The position numbers and the translations under genes are program-made. A model generated the notes under the pieces. The model saw only the letters and a list, made by a program, of their open reading frames with translations. It made no database searches and had not been told where the DNA came from. Shown here piece after piece: positions 51,988 to 60,415 of a stretch of DNA of 64,000 nucleotides. Source of the DNA: Polymorphobacter megasporae (GTDB taxonomy: Bacteria; Pseudomonadota; Alphaproteobacteria; Sphingomonadales; Sphingomonadaceae). Within the stretch, counting starts at the first letter, position 1. Each line of letters starts with the position of its first letter. The stretch lies in assembly GCF_018982885.2 (NCBI RefSeq), contig NZ_CP081848.1, positions 2,232,001-2,296,000 on the forward strand, given 5' to 3'.

Positions 51988-54900
51988 TCACGTCGTCGCC
52001 TTCTCGCCTAGAACCACCATTCCATTGCTGCGAGCCAGCCATCCCTTTCGGATTTTAACTGCCACAGCCTCGGCGATCAGCTCCCTCAGTTGGGCGCTAG
52101 TCGATTTGAAGCCGATGGCCCGCGACACGGCCAGACCAATCTGGTCGTCGGTCGCTCCGAAGTTGGCCCGCACGACTTCGAGCGCCGCAGCTTCCAGCTC
52201 GGACGGCGGCACCGCTTCGCACCGCCGCAGCGTGTGGGAGGCGGTCTCGCTCCTGTCCCTAACCCTGACTTCCCGCTCGGGCACATCGAGGAAGCTCCCG
52301 GCCTGCCCTACGCGACCGGCACGGACGCAACCGTCCACGGCGCGTTCGACGGCACCCTGTATCCGACTGCCCGCCCGATGCAGCCCCCATGCGTCCCGGA
52401 TGCGGGCCACCACCTCGTCGAAGTGGACCGGTCCTTCGATTGCCACGACCTCTTCGACCAGCGTAGCGAGCAGAGCGCGGGGTGTCTCGTGCAGATCGCC
52501 GATGACGCCGGCGGGGCGCTGCAGAACGGCCTCGAGATACCTCACGGGTCGGTTCAGGTCAGGTGCCGGCGCGCCTGCGTCGGCGACAGTCTGACGCTCG
52601 ACCGGCCGAAGCTCCGACGGCAACGACTGGACTTCCGACGTTTGCCGGCGTCGCGCCGCTCCAGCGGCGCGGAGATCGTGTTCGACCTTCGCCGCGTCAA
52701 TTCGGTCTACGATAATGGCGAGCTGTTCGTTAGGCCGCTGGAACCAGTCGGTGCTCCAAATCCTCATCATCGACCAGCCGTGGTCTTCCAGCACAGAATG
52801 GCGCAGCCGGTCTCGATCGCGGGCTGACCGCGCATGGTGATAAGAACTTCCGTCGCACTCGATGCCCAGAAGATAGCGCCCGGGCCGATCTGGATCGGCG
52901 ACGGCCAGATCGACGAAGATGCCGGCGAGGCCCACCCTCCGGTGGACGACGTAGCCGCGGGCCTGGAGCGTCCTCGCTACCTGCTCTTGGAAAACGCTGT
53001 CGTGATCGCGGCCCGTGCTCTCGGTCTTCGTCATGCTGCCGGTGCGCGCAAAGCGCATGAATGACCGGAAGGCGGACACGCCTTTCCGGCTTGCGGCGAA
53101 GTCAGCTTCGATGTCCTCGTCGGTCATTGACGCGAAGACCTCGCACCGGCGCTTCGCACGGCTGATCAGGACGTTCAATCGGCGATCGCCACCCTCCATT
53201 CCGACAGGCCCGAACCTCATCGGCACGCGTCCGCCCGCGACGCTCGCGCCGTAGCCCACCGAGATGAAGACGACGTCGCGCTCGTCGCCCTGAACGTTCT
53301 CCAAGTTTTTGACGAAAAATGGCTCGGACGGATGTCTTTGGAAGAACGCCTCGGTTTCAGGCGGCAGCGATCTGCGCAGCGCCTCGAGCTGGTCGACGAT
53401 CGCGCGACGCTGGGCGACCGAGAAGGCTGCGACGCCGAGCGACAGTTCAGGATGGTCGCGGGCGTGGGCGACGATCGCCTGCGCTACCGCCTTCGCCTCG
53501 ACAACGTTCGTCCGCGTGCCGCCTGCGTCGAACAACCCGCCGACGACGTGGTGGAACACAAGTCCCATGCCGGCCTCGGTGGTATAGGGGCTCGGCACGA
53601 TGAGGAGCTTGCCTTCGTAGAACTGCTGATTGCTCGTCGCGATCAGGGATTCGTGCCGGCTCCGGTAGTGCCATCGCAGCATGCGTTTAGGCAAACCGCG
53701 GGCGGTGAAAAGGCCGAGAATGCTCTCGATGTCGGCGACTCTGCCGGCTCCGTCTTCATCCTCCTCGGTGCCGCTCGTCATCTTCACGAAGAACGCCGTC
53801 GGCGGGAGCTGCTTCGGATCGCCGACCACGACGACTTGCTTCGCCCGGGCTACGGCCCCCAGCGCGTCGACCGGCTGGATCTGGCTGGCCTCATCCATCA
53901 CCAGCAGATCGAAATTGAAGTCGCCGGGCGCGAGAAATTGCGCGACCGACAGCGGGCTCATCATCAGGACCGGCTTCAGCGCCTGGACCGCCGGGGCCGC
54001 GGTCTCCATCAGCCGGCGGATCGGCATGTGCCCGCGCTTCTTCGCGAGTTCGGATCGCAATACGCCAAGCGGTCCGACGCCGCCGCCGTCGCGTGGGGGC
54101 ACCCTTCTATGATGGGCGCGGGCCACCTCCAGACTCGCATTGGCGATGCGCTGCCTGTCCATCTCCGCAAAATCCCGCGCCACCCGACCGTGCAGGGTTC
54201 CGTCGAAAACCCCAAGTTCGGGTTCCTTCCGCACCGCCGCCGCATGGACAGCCTCGTAGTAGGCCATCTCAAAGCCGGCCGCGGCGTCGGGTGGAGCGAG
54301 CCGGCCGTCGGAGAGTTTCGCGACGACGTCGCCGCAGCCGAGCATCGCGGCGCGCGACGCGCGATCGCGGTATGCCACCCATTGAAAAAGTCGCTCGCCC
54401 GAACGCGTCCATTCCCCGAGCCTGACCTCGAGAGTCGACATAGCGATCAGCTCGGCCGACGACTGGCCGAACGCATGGACGAGGTCCAGCCGCAGCCGAT
54501 CAAACGTCGCCCCCAGTTCGAACAGCAGCACGTCGCGGATGCCGTCGAGTTCCTGCGCGAGGCGCCACGCCGCCGCCCGGTCGGTCATCCGCCCCACCAC
54601 GTGGCGGAAACCCCCGTTCGCGCCGATCCATTCGAATGCCGCCTCGAGCGACCGCCAGTCGGATCCGTCGCCCCGCCATGCCGCCCTGAACGCCGCCCTT
54701 CCGAGGGCATCGCCTGCGACGAGCGTTCGATCGGCGGCCTGCCAACGCTCCAGATCGATCAGCGCGGCGACCCTTGCCGAGAGCCGATCGGGCGTCTTGA
54801 CGAACAGCGGGCCCGTCTCCTCATCCGCCCGGTGGAATTCCGCCATGCGGTCCGCGAACGCTGACAAGCGGATTTCGTCGGGATCGGCGACGCCGCCGCA

Positions 54901-57597
54901 CGCCTCCGCACCCACCGGACCGAGTTCGGCCACGACCCCAGGAAAGAGTGCTTCGCACTCGGCGAGAAGGCGAGTCACGCGCTCCCCGCTCCGGCGAAGG
55001 GCTTTGCGGTCGGGCCCGCGGGCGGCGATCAATCTCGGTTCGGATCCGAGACCCTTCAGCGTCCGGACCCAGTCGACCAGCGCTCGGAGCGGCGCCGAAG
55101 CCGACCGGACACCCCGCCAGTCGGCGCCGAACGCGAGGCCCGCGAACGAGGATTCCGATTCGATAAGCCGCTTCGCGGCCTTTCCTTTCGCGAGGGCGTT
55201 CAGGGTCGCCAGTTTCTCCTCGAGGGGAGCGTCGGGCCGCACGAGCACCGACCGGACCAGCCGATTGGCGCGACGCCATTCCCCACTGAAGACCTTGGTC
55301 CAGGACGATCCGTGCGCCGCCAACGCCGTCCGTGCCGGGTCGATATCGATGTCCCACGCCGCATCGACAAGCTGGCCGTCGACCGTCCGCCGCGCCTCCT
55401 CGAGCCGAGCGACGGCCTCGGCCGCATCGGCCGCCCGTTCGACACCGGCATCCCAGAGGTCGGCGGCGAATGCTGTTGCATCGGCCTCGGGTGCGGACGC
55501 CACGCGTTCACCAAGGCGCATGGCGGCCTTGCCCTCTGCCAACGTCAGCGGAGCGGGGCGGCCGAGCGCGAGGGCGAGGCCGGCGAGCTCCCGCAGCAGG
55601 TCGTGGATGAGCCCGGCCGACCTCGCAACGCGACCGAGCGCCTCTGGACCGATATCGCCTGGTAGCGAACCGAGTTTGCCGAGTGGATCGGCGACCTTGG
55701 CGACCCACGCCCCCGCGGCCAGCTGCGGCTCCAGGCGGTCGCGCAGCCCCCGGTGGACGGTTCCCGCGGCGACGAGAATTTCGATGCGTTGATGGTCGGT
55801 GTCCCAGACCTGAGCGGACAGGGCTTCGGCGTGGATATCGGGCGCATCGGCGGCACGGCGGGCGTAATCGAGCAGTCCGTCCAGTCCGGCCATGTCGATC
55901 GGGACGACCTTCTCCAACAATAATGCGAGTTCGGCCTGACGCGCCGCGTAGTCCGACACCCGGACCGACAGATCCCTTATCCGGTTGACAATGCGTTCCC
56001 CAGCGCCTGGCGAGATCGAGGCGAGGCCGACACCGCGCCAGGGATGGCTGTCCGGACGGCCGGCCACCTCGATCCGTTCGGCCAGCTCGCGGACCACCTC
56101 GTGACGTTCGACGAAGCCGTCGCCCGACCAGACTTCCGGTCTGTCGAGCCGCAGGTCGCCTGGTCTGACGCCGTCCAACCGGAGGCGGCTCAGCTGGCCC
56201 ACGAGCTGGAACGGCGTCAATCCGGACGGACCGACTGCGGAATGCATGCGGTCGCTGTGTGCGTTGAGCTGGTCGCGCGCGGCGAGAAGCCGGGAGTTGA
56301 GTGTCGCCTGCTCCTCGCCCTTGGGAGCTCCGAGGTCCCAGGTGCGGCGGAGTTCCTCCAACACGGCGCGTTTGTTGGCCTTGCTGCTATGGAGCTCGAG
56401 GCAGGCGTCGCCCACGCCGGTGGCGTCGAGCCGGCGCTTGACGACTTCGAGCGCGGCCATCTTTTCGGCGACGAAGAGCACGGTCTTGCCGTCGGCGACC
56501 GCCGCGGCGATGATGTTCGCAATCGTCTGGCTTTTGCCGGTTCCAGGTGGTCCTTGGATCACCATGTCGCGGCCGCTGCGGACCTCATGGACGGCCAGCG
56601 CCTGCGAACTATCGCAGTCGAGGATGTGCAGCATCTTTGCGGGCGTTATAACCGGATCGATGTTCGCGTCTTCGGGGATCATCCCGCCGGCCCCGTCGAA
56701 GCCGTCAGTCAGCAGGCCGCGGACGAGGCGCTGCTCGGTGATCTTGGCGGTTGCGGGCCAGGTATCGGGATCGAGGTCGCGATACATCAGGAATTTGGCG
56801 AAGGAGAAAAAGCCGACGACGACGTCGTTCGGCAGGATCTCCCATTCGGACCTGCCCGCGACCGCCTCCGCGACCTCGCGGAAGTAGGCCGCGAGGTCGA
56901 ACCCGTCGCTCGCTTCGAGGGTCGGCAGCTTAATCCCATGCTCCCGCGCCAGGAGGGCTTCGAGGGAAAGGTTGGCGGCGTAGTCGTCCTGGCGAACGCG
57001 CAGCTTGAATTTCTCTGCGGCGTTGCCGCGTTCCAGCGCCACAGGCACCAGCACCAGCGGAGCGTATCGGAACCCCTGGCTTTGCGGGACCGACCACTTC
57101 AGTGCGCCCAAGGTTAGGTAGAGGATGTTGACGCCCTGCTCGTCCTCAAGGGTCCGGGCGTCGAAGTAGAGATCGAGCAGCCGCTTCTGCAATCCCTTCG
57201 GAGTGAGACGCGTCTGGAGACGCGTGTCCGAATGCCTCGACTGGACGCCGCGCTCGTCAATGGAGTCGTCTTCGGGCTGGGCGAGATCGTCGATCTCATC
57301 AACCTCGTTTCCCGGACCGGGCTGCGGCTCGTCGCCTGAGGCTGCCGCCTTGCCGGCGACGAAGGTGAATGGCCTGCCGCCCTGCACGAAAAGTCGGAAT
57401 ATCTCGTTCGCGAGCTCGTCGACGATCTCGATCGCCCTCGCTCCCTTGGCCGAACGCGGCATGTTGAGCAGCCGGTTCCTGCCGGAGAAGTCGAGTAGTT
57501 CGAGCCGCGCGCTGTCGAGCTTCTCCCGGGGCGACAGTGCGGTCTGGAAGACCGACACGCTCTCCGGATCATCGTTTCCGTCTGTTCTCGTCGCCAA
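51988..57597 (-). CDS. Giant DUF4011-SF1 helicase-Vsr-like nuclease protein
   Basis: An 1869-aa protein. The N-terminal DUF4011-like region includes LDSARLELLDFSGRNRLLNM and GLQKRLLDLYFDARTLEDEQ. The SF1 helicase has Walker A DMVIQGPPGTGKSQTIANII (about residue 346), Walker B LLVMDEASQIQPVDALGAVA, and RRLNVLISRAKRRCEVFAS near 1490. A PD-(D/E)XK/Vsr-like nuclease at about 1530-1610 has FVDLAVADPDR, GIECDGSSYHHARSARDRDR and WSTDWF. A DUF3320-type winged region closes it. The same layout (DUF4011-helicase-Vsr) has been reported as a single-gene phage-defence protein (hhe). The start is TTG 57597 and is uncertain. Last gene of the tubulin-like cluster. Confidence 0.85.
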   Translation of the reverse strand: MATRTDGNDDPESVSVFQTALSPREKLDSARLELLDFSGRNRLLNMPRSAKGARAIEIVDELANEIFRLFVQGGRPFTFVAGKAAASGDEPQPGPGNEVDEIDDLAQPEDDSIDERGVQSRHSDTRLQTRLTPKGLQKRLLDLYFDARTLEDEQGVNILYLTLGALKWSVPQSQGFRYAPLVLVPVALERGNAAEKFKLRVRQDDYAANLSLEALLAREHGIKLPTLEASDGFDLAAYFREVAEAVAGRSEWEILPNDVVVGFFSFAKFLMYRDLDPDTWPATAKITEQRLVRGLLTDGFDGAGGMIPEDANIDPVITPAKMLHILDCDSSQALAVHEVRSGRDMVIQGPPGTGKSQTIANIIAAAVADGKTVLFVAEKMAALEVVKRRLDATGVGDACLELHSSKANKRAVLEELRRTWDLGAPKGEEQATLNSRLLAARDQLNAHSDRMHSAVGPSGLTPFQLVGQLSRLRLDGVRPGDLRLDRPEVWSGDGFVERHEVVRELAERIEVAGRPDSHPWRGVGLASISPGAGERIVNRIRDLSVRVSDYAARQAELALLLEKVVPIDMAGLDGLLDYARRAADAPDIHAEALSAQVWDTDHQRIEILVAAGTVHRGLRDRLEPQLAAGAWVAKVADPLGKLGSLPGDIGPEALGRVARSAGLIHDLLRELAGLALALGRPAPLTLAEGKAAMRLGERVASAPEADATAFAADLWDAGVERAADAAEAVARLEEARRTVDGQLVDAAWDIDIDPARTALAAHGSSWTKVFSGEWRRANRLVRSVLVRPDAPLEEKLATLNALAKGKAAKRLIESESSFAGLAFGADWRGVRSASAPLRALVDWVRTLKGLGSEPRLIAARGPDRKALRRSGERVTRLLAECEALFPGVVAELGPVGAEACGGVADPDEIRLSAFADRMAEFHRADEETGPLFVKTPDRLSARVAALIDLERWQAADRTLVAGDALGRAAFRAAWRGDGSDWRSLEAAFEWIGANGGFRHVVGRMTDRAAAWRLAQELDGIRDVLLFELGATFDRLRLDLVHAFGQSSAELIAMSTLEVRLGEWTRSGERLFQWVAYRDRASRAAMLGCGDVVAKLSDGRLAPPDAAAGFEMAYYEAVHAAAVRKEPELGVFDGTLHGRVARDFAEMDRQRIANASLEVARAHHRRVPPRDGGGVGPLGVLRSELAKKRGHMPIRRLMETAAPAVQALKPVLMMSPLSVAQFLAPGDFNFDLLVMDEASQIQPVDALGAVARAKQVVVVGDPKQLPPTAFFVKMTSGTEEDEDGAGRVADIESILGLFTARGLPKRMLRWHYRSRHESLIATSNQQFYEGKLLIVPSPYTTEAGMGLVFHHVVGGLFDAGGTRTNVVEAKAVAQAIVAHARDHPELSLGVAAFSVAQRRAIVDQLEALRRSLPPETEAFFQRHPSEPFFVKNLENVQGDERDVVFISVGYGASVAGGRVPMRFGPVGMEGGDRRLNVLISRAKRRCEVFASMTDEDIEADFAASRKGVSAFRSFMRFARTGSMTKTESTGRDHDSVFQEQVARTLQARGYVVHRRVGLAGIFVDLAVADPDRPGRYLLGIECDGSSYHHARSARDRDRLRHSVLEDHGWSMMRIWSTDWFQRPNEQLAIIVDRIDAAKVEHDLRAAGAARRRQTSEVQSLPSELRPVERQTVADAGAPAPDLNRPVRYLEAVLQRPAGVIGDLHETPRALLATLVEEVVAIEGPVHFDEVVARIRDAWGLHRAGSRIQGAVERAVDGCVRAGRVGQAGSFLDVPEREVRVRDRSETASHTLRRCEAVPPSELEAAALEVVRANFGATDDQIGLAVSRAIGFKSTSAQLRELIAEAVAVKIRKGWLARSNGMVVLGEKATT

Positions 57598-57726
57598 CCG
57601 CCGCCCCCGCCGAATCCTCTTGCGACTAGAGCCTTATGGCGACCGCTAGTCTAGCGAAACGACGGGCAGCACCAGTATCCTGCCCGTCAGCCGAAGGCAT
57701 GGGACGCGCGTCGGAAATTGGAAGCC

Positions 57727-57984
57727 TCAGGCGAAGGGGTTCGGGACCTTGTCGCCGGTCTCCTTCGCCGGCGCTGCTATCGCCGGCAGGGCAGGTTCGC
57801 CCTCGAGGCTCACCACGATCTGCGCGAGCAGATCCGCGAGCTGCCGAGCGTGGTTCAGCCCCGCGCGGTCACGCGTAATGTCGAGCGACCCGTATAGCGA
57901 AACCGCATGCGTGCCGTTCTCGACGTGAAATTCGCCGATGGACAGTGTCGCCGTGTCGTCGGCGAAGGGGGCGATGCTGCTCAT
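57727..57984 (-). CDS. Small 85-aa protein of the tubulin-like cluster
   Basis: An 85-aa protein from ATG 57984 with AAGGAG about 6 nt upstream. It reads SIGEFHVENGTHAVSLYGSL, DITRDRAGLNHARQLADLL and ends in an Ala/Pro-rich tail. There are no Cys, membrane or signal segments. I know no family. It sits 21 bp after the nuclease gene and 129 bp before the giant helicase gene, and could be an immunity or adaptor protein for the nuclease; this is inference from position. Confidence 0.65.
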   Translation of the reverse strand: MSSIAPFADDTATLSIGEFHVENGTHAVSLYGSLDITRDRAGLNHARQLADLLAQIVVSLEGEPALPAIAAPAKETGDKVPNPFA

Positions 57985-58005
57985 TCCGATCTCCTTATGG
58001 TTCGA

Positions 58006-58807
58006 TCAACGTCGCCGTCGCCGGTGGTCGCCTGGCATCGGCAGGACCGCCGCGCTGGCCGCGACGTCGGCTGCAAGCCTTGGAAAGACGTCCACCCCGC
58101 TTCTCCGTCTCAACTCGACGATGGAGACGACACTCCATCGCGGCACCGGCTCGTTTGTCGCTACGTATGCCGCAGCTCCTCGACCCGGCATCAGCAAAGC
58201 CTTGTAGAAGGCAGTCGGAACGAGGACGTTGCCGCCGATCCTGCGCAGTTCGTTGCCCTCGAAGAGCACCCCGGTCACGACCCAGGTCTCACCGAGGTAG
58301 ACGGCGATGTCGCGGGTCATGCTCTCCGCCTGTTCCCATGAACCGCGGTTGAGGTGGGGGACCTGAGGCGCCACGTTCGCCATTGTGAAGGTCTCGGCGT
58401 CGGCGTCCGGTGTGGGCATGTCGCCCGATGGGCTAAGGTGTCCCCGGTCGTAGCCGCTATTGGTATAGTCCTTGGGGCTTGCTTGCTGGTCCGGGCGCAG
58501 GTGTGCGTCGGCGTGCCACCGCCCATACCGTGCCCCGAGACCGCGGGCCGCCTCGACGCCGCCTCGCGTCAGATGCTCCGCCGACCAAAGTCCGGTGCGG
58601 GAGATCGGCGAAGCAGTCGTCGCGAACGACTGATAGCAGACCGCGACGGCCGGCGCCGAGCCGAGAATTGATAATCAGAGGCGCGCCGCCGCGATAGAAG
58701 ACGGTCGGACACCGGCTCGCTGCAACTGGCGACCATGGGATCACGGCAGCCAGCGTCGTCAAAGCCGCCGACCGGACGATGTGGCGCAGCGTGGAGTGGG
58801 CAGTCAC
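58006..58807 (-). pseudogene. NucA-type DNA/RNA non-specific endonuclease with one frameshift
   Basis: Read with a one-base correction near 58642, this is a 266-aa secreted nuclease. A signal peptide (AALTTLAAVIPWSPVAA) is followed by SRCPTVFYRGGAPLIINSRL. After the shift come VCYQSFATTASPISRTGLWS and AEHLTRGG, the DRGH motif in SGYDRGHLSPSGDM, the metal-site Asn region ANVAPQVPHLNRGSWEQAE, and VLVPTAFYKALLMPG. Every family block is present, so the shift (an extra G in CGTCGCGGTC) is either very recent or a sequencing error. The start is GTG 58807 by signal-peptide position. Confidence 0.85.
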
Positions 58808-58869
58808 CGCCGATCCGGTCAGGTCGATCGCCGCACGGCCAGGCGGCGCTGCGACCTGTACGGCGGCGA

Positions 58870-60414
58870 TCAGCGCTTGACCCAGACTTCGACGCGGCGA
58901 TTCTTGTCCTGGCCGTCAGGGGTCGAGTTGTCGGCGACGGGCAGAGCCTTGCCGAAGCCGCGAATCACGCCGGGCTTCACCCCGCGCTGCGACAGGGCGT
59001 CCGACACCGCAGCCGCACGGCCTTCGGAGAGCTTCTGGTTGAGCGCATCGGCGCCACGGCTGTCGGCGAAGCCGAACAGCATCAGCCTGTCCGCCTGGAC
59101 CGAGGATGACGACAGGAACTCGGTGACGCGATCGAGATCCTTCAGGCCGCGGTTGTCGAGATCCGAGGATCCCGTGCGGAACCGGAAGTCCACCGAGAGC
59201 CGAAGGGCGTTCGCCACAAGCGAACTGTAGTCCGACGGTGCCGTGGCGACGACCACGGTCTTCTCCTGGTGGATCGTGAGCGGCACGAAGCCGGCCGCTT
59301 CAACCACGGCTTGTCCCTTCGCCGAGTTGGCGAACTCGATGAATTTAGCGACGTCGGGCTTTGCGTTGGTCTGCCCGGTATAGAGGAACAGTCGGCGCGA
59401 GAGGGCGTAGTCCTCAGTGCCGACGGTCATGCGGTTCGGCACCAGAGGCGCGGTGCCGGCCGGTCCGACCGGGACCGCCTTCGAACCGCCGATCGAGGAG
59501 AGGCCGACGAACCCGACCCCCCGGGGGTCGTTGGCCACTGCCGAGGACAGATCCCCGCTGTCCTCGAAGCGCTTGGCGCCAAAGACGAGCGGCGTCTTGT
59601 TGAGGACCAGCGACTTGAACGTGTCGTAGGTGCCCGACTTGTCGTCGCGTGCGTAGACGGCGATTGCGCCGGAAGCGCCGCCGACCTGCTTCCAGTCGGT
59701 CACCACGCCAGTGAAGATCGCGCCCACCTGGTCGACCGTCAGCTTCGCGACCTGGTTCGCGGGATGGACGATGACAGCGATCCCGTCGAGGCCGAGCACG
59801 TGCTCGTTGGACGGCGAGGTCATGTCGCCGAGCGACGTGAGCTTGACCGATTCCTCGGGCTTCACGCGGCGCGACGCCATACCGATGTCGAACTTTCCGT
59901 CCGCCAGACCTTCGAACGCGGTCGAAGAGCCATGCGCGCTGACCGTCGCCGACAGGTGGCGGCCGGCGGCGTCGCAGCTGAGCACGGTTTCCTCGGCGGC
60001 GGGCGACGACGATTTGACGTCCGCGCAGCCGAGATCCTTGAAGTAGGCAGTGAGGAGAGCCGGGGCGAGCTTGGCGCCGATCGTGTTCGATCCACCTAGG
60101 CGGAGCGTCGCGTCCGATACGCTGACAGGTGCGGCGGAGGAACCCGCGCCCGCTGGAGTCGCACCATGACCGCAGCTGCGCAGCGCCAGACCGGCACCCG
60201 CGAGAGCCAGCACGGCGACCCCGCCGAGGATTAGCGCATTGCGGCGCGTCGGATTGGGCGAGCTTGCACTCGCGGACGAGGTCGAGAGGACGAGCCCCTT
60301 GCCGCATTCGGGGCAGACGAAGTCCTGTCCCGCCTTGGTCGTGATCGTCTCGCGTTTATCGGCGAGGCTGCAGTTGCCGATGTTGACGCATTTTCCCTGT
60401 CGCTCGCCCGCCAT
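58870..60414 (-). CDS. Zinc-ribbon / membrane / PstS-like / OmpA chimeric protein
   Basis: A 514-aa protein. Four Cys at 9, 15, 34 and 37 (KCVNIGNCS and FVCPECGKG) suggest a zinc ribbon. One membrane segment (NALILGGVAVLALAGAGLAL) follows near residue 60. Next comes a PstS-like phosphate-binding fold (LRLGGSNTIGAKLAPALLTA, KFDIGMASRRVKPEE, VYARDDKSGTYDTFKSLVL). It ends in an OmpA peptidoglycan-binding domain (LMLFGFADSRGADALNQKLS, then GKALPVADNSTPDGQDKNRR). So the ribbon is cytoplasmic and the rest periplasmic. ATG 60414 starts one base after the tubulin-like stop. Confidence 0.85.
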   Translation of the reverse strand: MAGERQGKCVNIGNCSLADKRETITTKAGQDFVCPECGKGLVLSTSSASASSPNPTRRNALILGGVAVLALAGAGLALRSCGHGATPAGAGSSAAPVSVSDATLRLGGSNTIGAKLAPALLTAYFKDLGCADVKSSSPAAEETVLSCDAAGRHLSATVSAHGSSTAFEGLADGKFDIGMASRRVKPEESVKLTSLGDMTSPSNEHVLGLDGIAVIVHPANQVAKLTVDQVGAIFTGVVTDWKQVGGASGAIAVYARDDKSGTYDTFKSLVLNKTPLVFGAKRFEDSGDLSSAVANDPRGVGFVGLSSIGGSKAVPVGPAGTAPLVPNRMTVGTEDYALSRRLFLYTGQTNAKPDVAKFIEFANSAKGQAVVEAAGFVPLTIHQEKTVVVATAPSDYSSLVANALRLSVDFRFRTGSSDLDNRGLKDLDRVTEFLSSSSVQADRLMLFGFADSRGADALNQKLSEGRAAAVSDALSQRGVKPGVIRGFGKALPVADNSTPDGQDKNRRVEVWVKR

Positions 60415-60415
60415 G

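Noticed and set aside
53332-54864. A 510-codon plus-strand frame inside the giant helicase gene
   Set aside because: Opposite strand of helicase motifs; no independent start signal or family residues.
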